From Pseudobutyrivibrio sp. ACV-2 (GTDB lineage Bacteria > Bacillota > Clostridia > Lachnospirales > Lachnospiraceae), in the NCBI RefSeq assembly GCF_900107545.1, contig NZ_FNQZ01000012.1, positions 21,031 to 85,030 of the forward strand: a DNA stretch of 64,000 bases. Direction: 5' to 3'. The notes beneath the pieces are model-generated. The model saw only the letters and a list, made by a program, of their open reading frames with translations. It did not search any database and had not been told where the DNA came from. Positions 46,632-54,111 of this stretch are shown here, piece after piece. Position numbers and translations under genes: made by a program. How positions within the stretch are numbered: the stretch's first letter is position 1; each line of letters begins with the position of its first letter.

Positions 46632-47243
46632 ATGCAAGAAGCATTAGGCCTTGTGGAGACAGTAGGCATCTCAACTGCTATCGAAGTAGCTGATGTAATG
46701 GTTAAAGCGGCTAATGTAAAAGTGTTAGAGCTTGAAAATAGCCGAGGAAGCGGTTACATGACAGTAAAGATTGTAGGTGATGTTGGCGCTGTTAAAGCAG
46801 CGGTAGATGCAGCGAAAGCAGCAGGAATAAAATATGGAAATTTCGTGAGTGCATCTGTCATCGCGAGACCTGCAAATGGCATGGCAGCGGTGTTTTGTAA
46901 TCCGGAGGTTCCGTATCAGCGCTCAAATGGATATAACGATGTATTTCCAAAAGAAGTGGGAAAAAAGGTTGAGCCAAAAACTGAAGTGAAGCCAAAGGCA
47001 GAGGAGAAACCAAAACCTAAGGCAGAAGCCGAAACTGAGGTAAAACCAGAGGTAAAATCTGAAGCTACTGAAAAGGTAGAGCAAGAGGTGGAGCAAAAGG
47101 TTGAGACAAAACCTGAGACACCACAGGAGCCACCTAAAACAGAAGCTTCAAAGAAGGAAGCACCAGCAAAATCTTCTACAAAAACAGATTCCACAAAGAA
47201 GACAGGAACGACCAAGACATCCAAAAAGAAAGGAACGAAGTAG
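46632..47243 (+). CDS. BMC-H shell protein with long charged tail
   Basis: 203 residues. Residues 1-90 are a BMC-H domain ([37 protein letters not shown]). A short linker (about 90-115) is followed by ~88 residues almost entirely Lys, Glu, Pro, Thr, Ser, Ala and Val, ending in a Lys/Thr-rich patch. The tail should be disordered. It may recruit cargo, bind other shell proteins or face the cytosol. AAGAGG precedes the start, five bases after the previous stop. Confidence 0.85.
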   Translation: MQEALGLVETVGISTAIEVADVMVKAANVKVLELENSRGSGYMTVKIVGDVGAVKAAVDAAKAAGIKYGNFVSASVIARPANGMAAVFCNPEVPYQRSNGYNDVFPKEVGKKVEPKTEVKPKAEEKPKPKAEAETEVKPEVKSEATEKVEQEVEQKVETKPETPQEPPKTEASKKEAPAKSSTKTDSTKKTGTTKTSKKKGTK

Positions 47244-47246
47244 CGA

Positions 47247-47519
47247 ATGATTTTAGCAAAAGTAATCGGCAACGTAGTTGCAACAAGAAAAGATGAATCG
47301 CTAGAAGGCACAAAGCTGATGATAGTTCGCCGTGTGGATGCCGAGGGTAACTATATTGAACAGGAAAGAGTTGCGGTTGATTATGTAGGCTGTGGCATCG
47401 GAGAGTTTGTGCTCTGTGCCACAGGCTCTTCTACAAGAGTAGAGGAAAACAAGCGCAATAAAACTATCGATATGGCTGTCATTGGAATCATTGATAGCGT
47501 AGATACATCTGGAGCGTGA
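47247..47519 (+). CDS. EutN/CcmL-type pentameric vertex protein
   Basis: 90 residues. MILAKVIGNVVATRKDESLEG opens the EutN/CcmL fold; GCGIGEFVLCATGSSTR and a closing IIGIIDSVD segment complete it. Pentamers cap the vertices of the icosahedral shell. It starts three bases after the preceding BMC-H stop. The next frame could overlap its last codons through a GTG, but a later ATG is more likely. Confidence 0.92.
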   Translation: MILAKVIGNVVATRKDESLEGTKLMIVRRVDAEGNYIEQERVAVDYVGCGIGEFVLCATGSSTRVEENKRNKTIDMAVIGIIDSVDTSGA

Positions 47520-47530
47520 AGGTAGAGACT

Positions 47531-48847
47531 ATGGAAGTTGGAATTTTTTCATCAGTCAATAATGCGATTTATTCAGTGAAGATGGCATTTGAAAGATATT
47601 CCAAGCTATCCTTAGAGGATAGAGAGGAAATCATAGATGCGATCCGAAAAGTGCTTAATGAAAATATTGATGTAATTGCAACAATGGCTGTGACAGAAAC
47701 CGCAATGGGCAACATACCAGATAAACGGGAGAAACTTATTGCAGCGATCAATAAAACCCCTGGACTTGAAGACCTTATCACAGAGGTCAAAACCGGGGAC
47801 AGGGGAATGACGCTGTACGAGCTCAGTGCATTTGGTGTGGTATGTACGGTAGAGCCTGTAACAAGCCCTGCAGCTTCTATCATTAATCATGTGATAAGCC
47901 TGCTTGCGGCTGGGAATGCAGTTTTTATCTGTCCAAGCCCTAGAGCGGTAAAAACTTCAAATTATGTGACAAGCCTGATTAGCAATACCATCGTAGAAAT
48001 CTGCGGTATAGACAATCTGGTAGTAGCCTTGGATGAAAGCAATATTTCCATGATACAGGAAGTGATGAGTCATCCGGATATTGACATGATTGTCTGCAAT
48101 GCAGGAGATGCAGCTACAAAAGGGGCACTTGCCTGTGGTAAAAAGGTCATAGGTGAAGGAGCTTCAAACACAGTAGCGCTGGTGGATGAAACTGCAGATG
48201 TTCAAAAGGCTGCCTACGATATAGTAAGCAGCGCAGCTTTTGATAACAATCTAGTTCACACATCCGAAAAGGCGATAGTAGCAGTTGAAAGTATTGTGAC
48301 AGCCCTTGAGGAAAGCTTTATGAAAAATGAAGCATACGTAATAAGGGACCAGGAGCAAATGCTTCGGCTGTCAAGCATTCTTCTCAGAGAAGATTTAAAG
48401 CCTAGAAGAAGATGGATAGGAAAATCAGCAGTTGAAATTCTTGATGCAGCACAAATTGTACATCCTGAAAATGTAAAGCTTGTAGTGGTTGAAACAATTT
48501 ATCAGCATCCATTCGTAATAGAAGAGTTGAGGCTTCCACTTTTGCCACTTGTAAAAGTGCCAAGCTACGAGGCTGGATTACAGATGATGCTTGACATTGA
48601 ACAGGGCTATAAGCACACAGCAGCAATTCATTCCACATCTATTGACAGGTTGAATGAGGCTGCAAAAAAACTGCAGACAGCAGTGTTTGTAAAAAATGGT
48701 CCAAGTATAGCAGGTTCAGGACTTTTGATTCCTAATAACTATTTTGCTTTGACTGTAGCAAATACTACTGGCGAGGGAGTGCTAACGGCCAGACACTTTA
48801 CACGAAGAAGAAAATGCATGCTCACAAATGGATTTTCTATTCGATAA
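47531..48847 (+). CDS. aldehyde dehydrogenase paralogue lacking catalytic Cys (pseudoenzyme)
   Basis: 438 residues from the ATG at 47531 (AAGGTAGAG upstream); a GTG at 47516 overlaps the vertex gene. Clearly homologous to the acylating aldehyde dehydrogenase at 54112 along its length, including PSPRAVK, VDETADVQKAA and the C-terminal TARHFTRRRKCM. At the catalytic position, FDNNLVHTSEK has His243 where the paralogue has Cys279 (FDNNVPCIAEK), and the oxyanion TNP reads TSP (Ser112). It also lacks the ~40-residue N-terminal encapsulation extension. The frame is intact, so it is probably maintained for a structural or regulatory role (inference). Confidence 0.85.
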   Translation: MEVGIFSSVNNAIYSVKMAFERYSKLSLEDREEIIDAIRKVLNENIDVIATMAVTETAMGNIPDKREKLIAAINKTPGLEDLITEVKTGDRGMTLYELSAFGVVCTVEPVTSPAASIINHVISLLAAGNAVFICPSPRAVKTSNYVTSLISNTIVEICGIDNLVVALDESNISMIQEVMSHPDIDMIVCNAGDAATKGALACGKKVIGEGASNTVALVDETADVQKAAYDIVSSAAFDNNLVHTSEKAIVAVESIVTALEESFMKNEAYVIRDQEQMLRLSSILLREDLKPRRRWIGKSAVEILDAAQIVHPENVKLVVVETIYQHPFVIEELRLPLLPLVKVPSYEAGLQMMLDIEQGYKHTAAIHSTSIDRLNEAAKKLQTAVFVKNGPSIAGSGLLIPNNYFALTVANTTGEGVLTARHFTRRRKCMLTNGFSIR

Positions 48848-48940
48848 AAGAAATGAAATTTAATCCTGATTGTTGCTTAAAGGGTATTTTTAATATAGAT
48901 GTGCACAATTAGACGCCCCGATTTTCAGCAGGTGGACTCA

Positions 48941-48970
48941 TTGCAGGCAATTAAATTTGCGTGCTATAAT
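48941..48970 (+). promoter_or_regulatory. promoter for two-component/metK segment
   Basis: TTGCAG (48941-48946), 18-bp spacer, TATAAT (48965-48970), in a 158-base gap within the BMC locus. It would let the regulator genes be transcribed before induction. Confidence 0.6.
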
Positions 48971-49005
48971 CAGTACTAGAAGTATTGGTTTAGGGGGAAA
49001 ACCGT

Positions 49006-50346
49006 ATGGAGAAAATGTATCTACAATCGAGGGTAGAACCATCGATTGACGAGGGGGGAGACGTTGAAATCAATCTCAAGGATTTCGACATTGTACATCT
49101 ATTCGGCAAAGAAAAGCTCGAAGCAATTCAGGAAAGAATTTCTAAAGTGACAGGACTTGCTTTTGTAACAGTCGATTTCAAGGGCCAGCCAGTTACAGAA
49201 TCCACTTATTTCACAGAGTTTTGTGATTGCGTTCGTAAAAACAAGCTTACAGAACAAGGTTGTTGGTCTTCGGATGCATATGGGGCAGTTCAGGCTACCA
49301 TCACGAAAAAACCAAGCATCTATTTTTGTCCTTGTGGACTATTGGAGGTTGCCATTCCTCTTATTGTAAGAGGACATTATTTGGGAGGTTTTATTGGTGG
49401 ACAGGTTTGGTGTGAGGATGCACCAGCCAATGTTGTAAGACTTGAAAACATCTTAGGTCAACCAGATCTTTTAAAGGAGAGTGGCATAGACATAGAGCTT
49501 AGAAAAAAGGCATCTAAGCACACCTATGAACAGTTTTGCAACATAGCCGATTTGGCAGCAATGATTATCAATCAAATGACTGAAACAGAGTTGACCAAAT
49601 TGGAACGTACTCACAGTGATAACGGCAAGGTTGAGGAGCTAGAACGTGAGATTCAAAATTTAAAATATCAAATACGCCAGAAGGATACGCAGATTTCAAA
49701 CATCTCACATATCAATAATGGTCGTTTCGTTTTAAATACTCTCACGTCTATAGCAAATCTTTCTGTTATCGAAAATGCAACAGAGACCAACGAAGCTTTG
49801 ATGGTTTGTATTGAATACATTCAATCCATGATGAAGGCTAAAAACAACGTATGGCCTTTGATGGAAGAGCTTGATAATGCAGAGCGCTATCTAAAAATTC
49901 AAAAAATGAGATATGAAGACAGACTGAACTATTCAATTGAAGTGTCAGAGAAGCTTCGCATGCAGCATATTCCAGCAAACACCTTGCAGCCTTTTGTACA
50001 GCAGGCAGTTGAACATGGTGTGGCCCTTAAAGAAGAGGGAGGTGCTGTTAGAATCTCAGTTCAATATGTGGATGATGATGTGGTCATTTTCGTTGAGGAT
50101 GAAGGGCCTGGAATTAACAATGATAAGCTAGAAAAGTTCTTTGGTCACTTTGATGAAGGTATATACAGTGATGGTATCTTACAAAGCGTCGAGGCTGCCA
50201 GCAAACGTATGAGACTACTCTTTGGAAAGCAATATGATGTTGTTACAGAGGTAGTGGAAAACAGGGGCAGAAGAGCTTGTATCAGGTATCCAAGATATTT
50301 TGATGAAGGGGTAGTTGCCGATGTTCCAGATTCTAATAGTAGATGA
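49006..50346 (+). CDS. PocR-domain histidine kinase homologue, probably kinase-dead
   Basis: 446 residues, soluble. Residues about 25-190 are a PocR ligand-binding domain with Cys pairs CDC (73, 75) and CPC (108, 110); such domains are linked to propanediol-type sensing. A coiled coil (about 195-232) leads to a His_kinase/HATPase region. Where PF06580 kinases have NPHFLFNTL this protein reads NGRFVLNTL, with Arg240 for the phosphorylated His. The N box is VQQAVEHG (Gln for Asn) and no GIGL lid is recognisable. The D-box DEGPG survives. It overlaps its response regulator gene. It probably senses the diol but signals without its own kinase activity. Confidence 0.8.
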   Translation: MEKMYLQSRVEPSIDEGGDVEINLKDFDIVHLFGKEKLEAIQERISKVTGLAFVTVDFKGQPVTESTYFTEFCDCVRKNKLTEQGCWSSDAYGAVQATITKKPSIYFCPCGLLEVAIPLIVRGHYLGGFIGGQVWCEDAPANVVRLENILGQPDLLKESGIDIELRKKASKHTYEQFCNIADLAAMIINQMTETELTKLERTHSDNGKVEELEREIQNLKYQIRQKDTQISNISHINNGRFVLNTLTSIANLSVIENATETNEALMVCIEYIQSMMKAKNNVWPLMEELDNAERYLKIQKMRYEDRLNYSIEVSEKLRMQHIPANTLQPFVQQAVEHGVALKEEGGAVRISVQYVDDDVVIFVEDEGPGINNDKLEKFFGHFDEGIYSDGILQSVEAASKRMRLLFGKQYDVVTEVVENRGRRACIRYPRYFDEGVVADVPDSNSR

Positions 50347-51340
50347 TGATTCCATAATGCGACGCGCATTGAAAGTCATGATTGATAAAATAGACGGCTT
50401 TGAGGTATGTGGCGAAGCAGCGACCGGCAGTCAGGCGCTTACAATATATGAGCAGACTAATCCGGATATCATTATTATGGATATATTAATGCCTGGTGTT
50501 ACTGGATTGGACGTGGCTAAAAGCATTAGAGAAAAGGACTTAGAGACCACCATCTATCTGCTGAGTGCATATAAAAATTTTAATTTGGCAAAGGAAGCTG
50601 TAAGGCTTCAAATAAAAGAATATCTTTTAAAACCTTTGTCAATGAAAGTGCTTTCCGAGCTACTTGATACCTATAAAAAGGAGAAGGAGGGCTCAGTTAG
50701 TCATTATCTAAATGCATTTGAGGCATTGGTAGAAAATGGTGATTTCAGACAACTATACTACGGCTTGGATGAACCTATTTGCAAGATTTATAAAAAGTAC
50801 AGTGGTGATGATGAAAAACTGGTAGAGGTTTTCAGATATGTAGGACAACGACTTATAGCACAAAGTGCGTTGGCAGAGGATAGCAAATCAGATGTGGAAA
50901 GTATTTTCCCACTGAACGAGTGTCTTATCAGCGAGCCCATGATTGCACAGATGTGGTTATTCAAGGTTTTGAACTATGTATATGAAAAGGAAGCTATCAG
51001 ACGTTACCCGGTACTTCAAAACGTATTTACGTATATAGATGAAAATATTCGAAGCGATATAAGCCTTAATCAGATAATTGAAAGCTGCTCAATATCTCAA
51101 GGATATCTAAGCAGGATTTTCAAAAATCAGTTTAAGGTTAGCGTGATGGAGTATTTGCATCTCAGGAAAATGCATCTTGCTAAAGGCTATTTCTACCTGA
51201 CAAACGATAGTGTAGCTGAGGTGGCTTTTAGACTTGGATATAGTGAAAGTAACTATTTCAGTAAGGTCTTTAAAAAATACGAGAGAATAACGGTACAACA
51301 GTATCGCAAATCTATTCAGACCAAGAGAGGTACAGCATAA
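50321..51340 (+). CDS. response regulator, receiver plus AraC HTH
   Basis: 339 residues from the ATG at 50321 (GAAGGGG nine bases upstream; an in-frame TTG occurs at 50315). The receiver is intact: VDDD at the start, phospho-Asp in IIIMDILMPG, Ser in LLSAY and Lys in YLLKPL. The middle has no motif I recognise. The C-terminus is an AraC double helix-turn-helix ending FRLGYSESNYFSKVFKKYE. It overlaps the sensor gene by 26 bases and abuts metK. Likely activator of the BMC operon. Confidence 0.88.
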   Translation: MFQILIVDDDSIMRRALKVMIDKIDGFEVCGEAATGSQALTIYEQTNPDIIIMDILMPGVTGLDVAKSIREKDLETTIYLLSAYKNFNLAKEAVRLQIKEYLLKPLSMKVLSELLDTYKKEKEGSVSHYLNAFEALVENGDFRQLYYGLDEPICKIYKKYSGDDEKLVEVFRYVGQRLIAQSALAEDSKSDVESIFPLNECLISEPMIAQMWLFKVLNYVYEKEAIRRYPVLQNVFTYIDENIRSDISLNQIIESCSISQGYLSRIFKNQFKVSVMEYLHLRKMHLAKGYFYLTNDSVAEVAFRLGYSESNYFSKVFKKYERITVQQYRKSIQTKRGTA

Positions 51341-52531
51341 ATGATAAAACATTTCGTAACCTCGGAATCAGTTACCGAAGGGCACCCTGATAAGGTTTGT
51401 GATCAGATTTCAGACGGAATTTTAGATGCAGTAATCGCTCAGGACCCTAAGGCTCATGTGGCAATTGAAACCATGGCATCCAAAAATACTCTGATGATAG
51501 CTGGGGAGCTTACCACATCAGCTCAGGTTGATGTAGTGGATATAGCCAGAAAAATCCTGCTTGATATAGGATACACATCAGAGGAAAGTGGAATAGATGG
51601 AAACACTTGCCTCATATTTACAAATATTAATGTACAGTCGGCAGACATTGCACTAGGTGTAAACAAAGCTGATGGTACTGAAGAAATAGGCGGTGGCGAT
51701 CAGGGAATTATGTATGGATATGCCACCAACGAAACTAAAAACTATATGCCGTACACGATAGATGCGGCACATCGCCTGGTCAAAAGATTGGCCAAGGTGA
51801 GAAAAGAAGGTATTGTTCCTTGGCTTTATCCTGATGGAAAAGCACAAGTGACTGTGGGATATGATAATGTTAGCGGGGAAAATATTCTGACGAGCGTAGT
51901 TCTTAGCGCTCAACACTATCCCTCAATTTCCTATGATTATTTAAAAAGCACCTTGATGGACGAGGTTATAACACCAGTTCTTGGCGAGAGGTTAACACCA
52001 AACACCAAAATTTTAATCAATCCAACAGGAAGGTTTATCATTGGTGGCCCACTTGGTGACACTGGTCTTACAGGCCGTAAGATTATGGTGGATACCTATG
52101 GTGGCATCGGTAAACATGGTGGCGGAGCCTTTTCTGGAAAGGACCCTACAAAGGTGGACAGGACAGCTGCTTATATGGCTAGATACGTGGCAAAAAATAT
52201 AGTCGCTGCAAATTTAGCTGATAAATGTGAAGTGTCTATCGCATATGCGATAGGGCAGATTCAACCAGAAGCTGTTAACATAGAAACCTTTGGGACTGAG
52301 CATATTGATTCTGAAATCATCAGAGCTGCTGTGGAAAAATCATTTGATTTTACCGTGGCAGGCATGATAAAAAAGCTTTCTCTTAGAAAACCACAATTTC
52401 AAAAAACAGCTTCCTACGGGCATTTCGGCAGGGAAGATGAGGATTTTGGCTGGGAGAAGCTTGATATGGTAGAAAGCCTTAGACAGCAAGCCATTGCAGG
52501 ACAGTATGCATGCCTTTTGAATAGATGCTAA
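51341..52531 (+). CDS. metK: S-adenosylmethionine synthetase
   Basis: 396 residues, full length. ATP and methionine site motifs are SVTEGHPDKVCDQISDG, GGGDQGIMYGYATNET and GKDPTKVDRTAAYMARYVA; GGHGGGAFSGKD is the conserved P-loop-like signature. It makes SAM from methionine and ATP. The ATG directly follows the regulator stop, so translation is coupled. SAM is consumed by the dehydratase activase, which explains a copy here. Whether it is the only metK of the genome cannot be seen. Confidence 0.94.
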   Translation: MIKHFVTSESVTEGHPDKVCDQISDGILDAVIAQDPKAHVAIETMASKNTLMIAGELTTSAQVDVVDIARKILLDIGYTSEESGIDGNTCLIFTNINVQSADIALGVNKADGTEEIGGGDQGIMYGYATNETKNYMPYTIDAAHRLVKRLAKVRKEGIVPWLYPDGKAQVTVGYDNVSGENILTSVVLSAQHYPSISYDYLKSTLMDEVITPVLGERLTPNTKILINPTGRFIIGGPLGDTGLTGRKIMVDTYGGIGKHGGGAFSGKDPTKVDRTAAYMARYVAKNIVAANLADKCEVSIAYAIGQIQPEAVNIETFGTEHIDSEIIRAAVEKSFDFTVAGMIKKLSLRKPQFQKTASYGHFGREDEDFGWEKLDMVESLRQQAIAGQYACLLNRC

Positions 52532-52565
52532 CAAAGTATCCTATCAAAATAGGAGTAATGTATTT

Positions 52566-53219
52566 ATGGAAACAAATCAGATGAATCAGGAGCAATTTAT
52601 TCAAAAAATTGTTAAAAATGTTATGGTTCAGCTTCAAGATTTTGATGACTTTAAGATTCCTATCGGAGTATCAAACCGTCATGTCCATGTTTCCAGAGAG
52701 GATTTAGATACACTTTTTGGTAAGGGATATGAACTTACAAAAAAAGCAGATTTAGGACAACCGGGACAATATGCTTGTAATGAAACCGTTACAGTAAGAG
52801 GCCCAAAAGGAGAGTTTAAAAATGTAAGAATTCTTGGACCCATCCGAAAGGAAAGTCAGGTGGAGATTTCTCTTACAGATAGCTTTCAGTTGGGTGTTAA
52901 GGCACCCGTCAAGGAGTCCGGTCAGCTCGATGGAACACCAGGTGTTACTCTTATAGGACCAAATGGTTCAGTTGAAATGCCAAGAGGTACTATCGTCGCA
53001 CTTCGTCACATCCATATGACTCCAGAGCAGGCGGCAAAAATGGGTCTTAAGGATAAAGATGTGGTGGAGGTAGAAACCTTCGGCGAAAGAGCAGGAGTTC
53101 TTGGAAATGTGCTTGTGAGAGTGTCGGATAAATTCGCACTTGAAATGCATGTAGACATTGACGAGGCAAATGCCTGCTCGCTTAAAAACAAAGATTACGT
53201 TGTAATACGAAGACATTAA
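52566..53219 (+). CDS. pduL: phosphate propanoyltransferase PduL
   Basis: 217 residues. The N-terminal helix (MNQEQFIQKIVKNVMVQL) is an encapsulation peptide. Two PduL domains follow with metal-binding His in VSNRHVHVS and LRHIHMTP, and EMHVDIDEANA near the end. It converts acyl-CoA to acyl-phosphate, regenerating CoA within the compartment. Only a weak ribosome site (AGGAG) is seen. An acyl kinase to make ATP is not in the window. Confidence 0.93.
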   Translation: METNQMNQEQFIQKIVKNVMVQLQDFDDFKIPIGVSNRHVHVSREDLDTLFGKGYELTKKADLGQPGQYACNETVTVRGPKGEFKNVRILGPIRKESQVEISLTDSFQLGVKAPVKESGQLDGTPGVTLIGPNGSVEMPRGTIVALRHIHMTPEQAAKMGLKDKDVVEVETFGERAGVLGNVLVRVSDKFALEMHVDIDEANACSLKNKDYVVIRRH

Positions 53220-53232
53220 TGGAGAGACTAAA

Positions 53233-54054
53233 GTGATAATAGAAAAGGGTGTATTAGATTCCTTTGCTAGATTGGTAGAGGATGAAAAAGCAAATTCAGC
53301 AGAAGGAAAACTTAAGGTAGGAGTAGACTTAGGAACTGCAAACATCGTGCTTGCCGTAGTAGATGAAAACAACGAGCCTGTTGCAGGTGCTACTTACCCA
53401 TCATCTGTAGTGAAGGATGGCATAGTAGTTGACTACATGGGGGCAATCAGAATTGTTAAAAATCTAAAAAATCAGGTTGAAGGACTGCTTGGTCAGGAAT
53501 TGACAGAGGCATCCTGCGCTATTCCACCAGGAGTTGTTTCTGGAAGCGTAAAAGCTATTTCAAATGTAGTTGAAGGAGCAGGCTTCGACGTAATAAACAT
53601 TGTGGATGAGCCTACCGCTGCAGCCACTGTTTTGGACATTAGAGACGGAGCAGTAGTTGATGTAGGTGGAGGCACAACAGGTATAAGCATACTCAAGGAT
53701 GGCGAGGTAATCTACACTGCGGATGAGCCTACAGGTGGAACTCACATGTCCCTTGTACTTGCCGGCTACTACAATGTTTCTATGGAAGAAGCAGAAAAAA
53801 TTAAAAAGGATCCAAGCAAAGAGGCCGATGTATTTCCTATCGTAAAACCGGTAATCCAGAAGATGGCTTCCATAGTAAAGGGCTTTCTTCGTGATTACGA
53901 TGTGCCAGCTGTATACGTGGTTGGTGGAGCCTGCAGCTTTGAGGAATTCACCTCTGTATTCGAAAAAGAGCTTGGAATTAAAACTATAAAATCTAATCAC
54001 CCACTTCTTGTTACTCCACTTGGTATTGCAATGAATTGCGAGAAAGACGCTTAG
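53233..54054 (+). CDS. eutJ: EutJ-like actin/Hsp70-fold protein
   Basis: 273 residues with GTG start at 53233 and GGAGAG upstream. Actin-like ATPase motifs: VGVDLGTANIVLAVVDENN (phosphate 1), VDVGGGTTGISILKDG (phosphate 2) and YVVGGACSFEE (adenosine). Related to EutJ, found in several BMC loci and proposed to be a chaperone; the biochemical role is not established. Lies between PduL and the active aldehyde dehydrogenase. Confidence 0.87.
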   Translation: MIIEKGVLDSFARLVEDEKANSAEGKLKVGVDLGTANIVLAVVDENNEPVAGATYPSSVVKDGIVVDYMGAIRIVKNLKNQVEGLLGQELTEASCAIPPGVVSGSVKAISNVVEGAGFDVINIVDEPTAAATVLDIRDGAVVDVGGGTTGISILKDGEVIYTADEPTGGTHMSLVLAGYYNVSMEEAEKIKKDPSKEADVFPIVKPVIQKMASIVKGFLRDYDVPAVYVVGGACSFEEFTSVFEKELGIKTIKSNHPLLVTPLGIAMNCEKDA

Positions 54055-54111
54055 GTTCTTACCGGTCGAAAGGCTGGTTTGAAGCCATAATTAAAGAAAG
54101 GAAGAGTAGAC

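Noticed and set aside
46916..47311. 131-codon minus-strand frame
   Set aside because: Antisense of the low-complexity tail of the BMC-H protein.
47516..48847. Aldehyde dehydrogenase as a decaying pseudogene
   Set aside because: No stop, frameshift or truncation; conserved blocks outside the active site remain, so a kept pseudoenzyme is more likely.
48848..48940. Terminator after the Cys-less dehydrogenase
   Set aside because: No inverted repeat followed by a T tract; read-through into the sensor genes is possible.
53560..54000. 146-codon minus-strand frame
   Set aside because: Shadow of the EutJ-like gene, no start signals.
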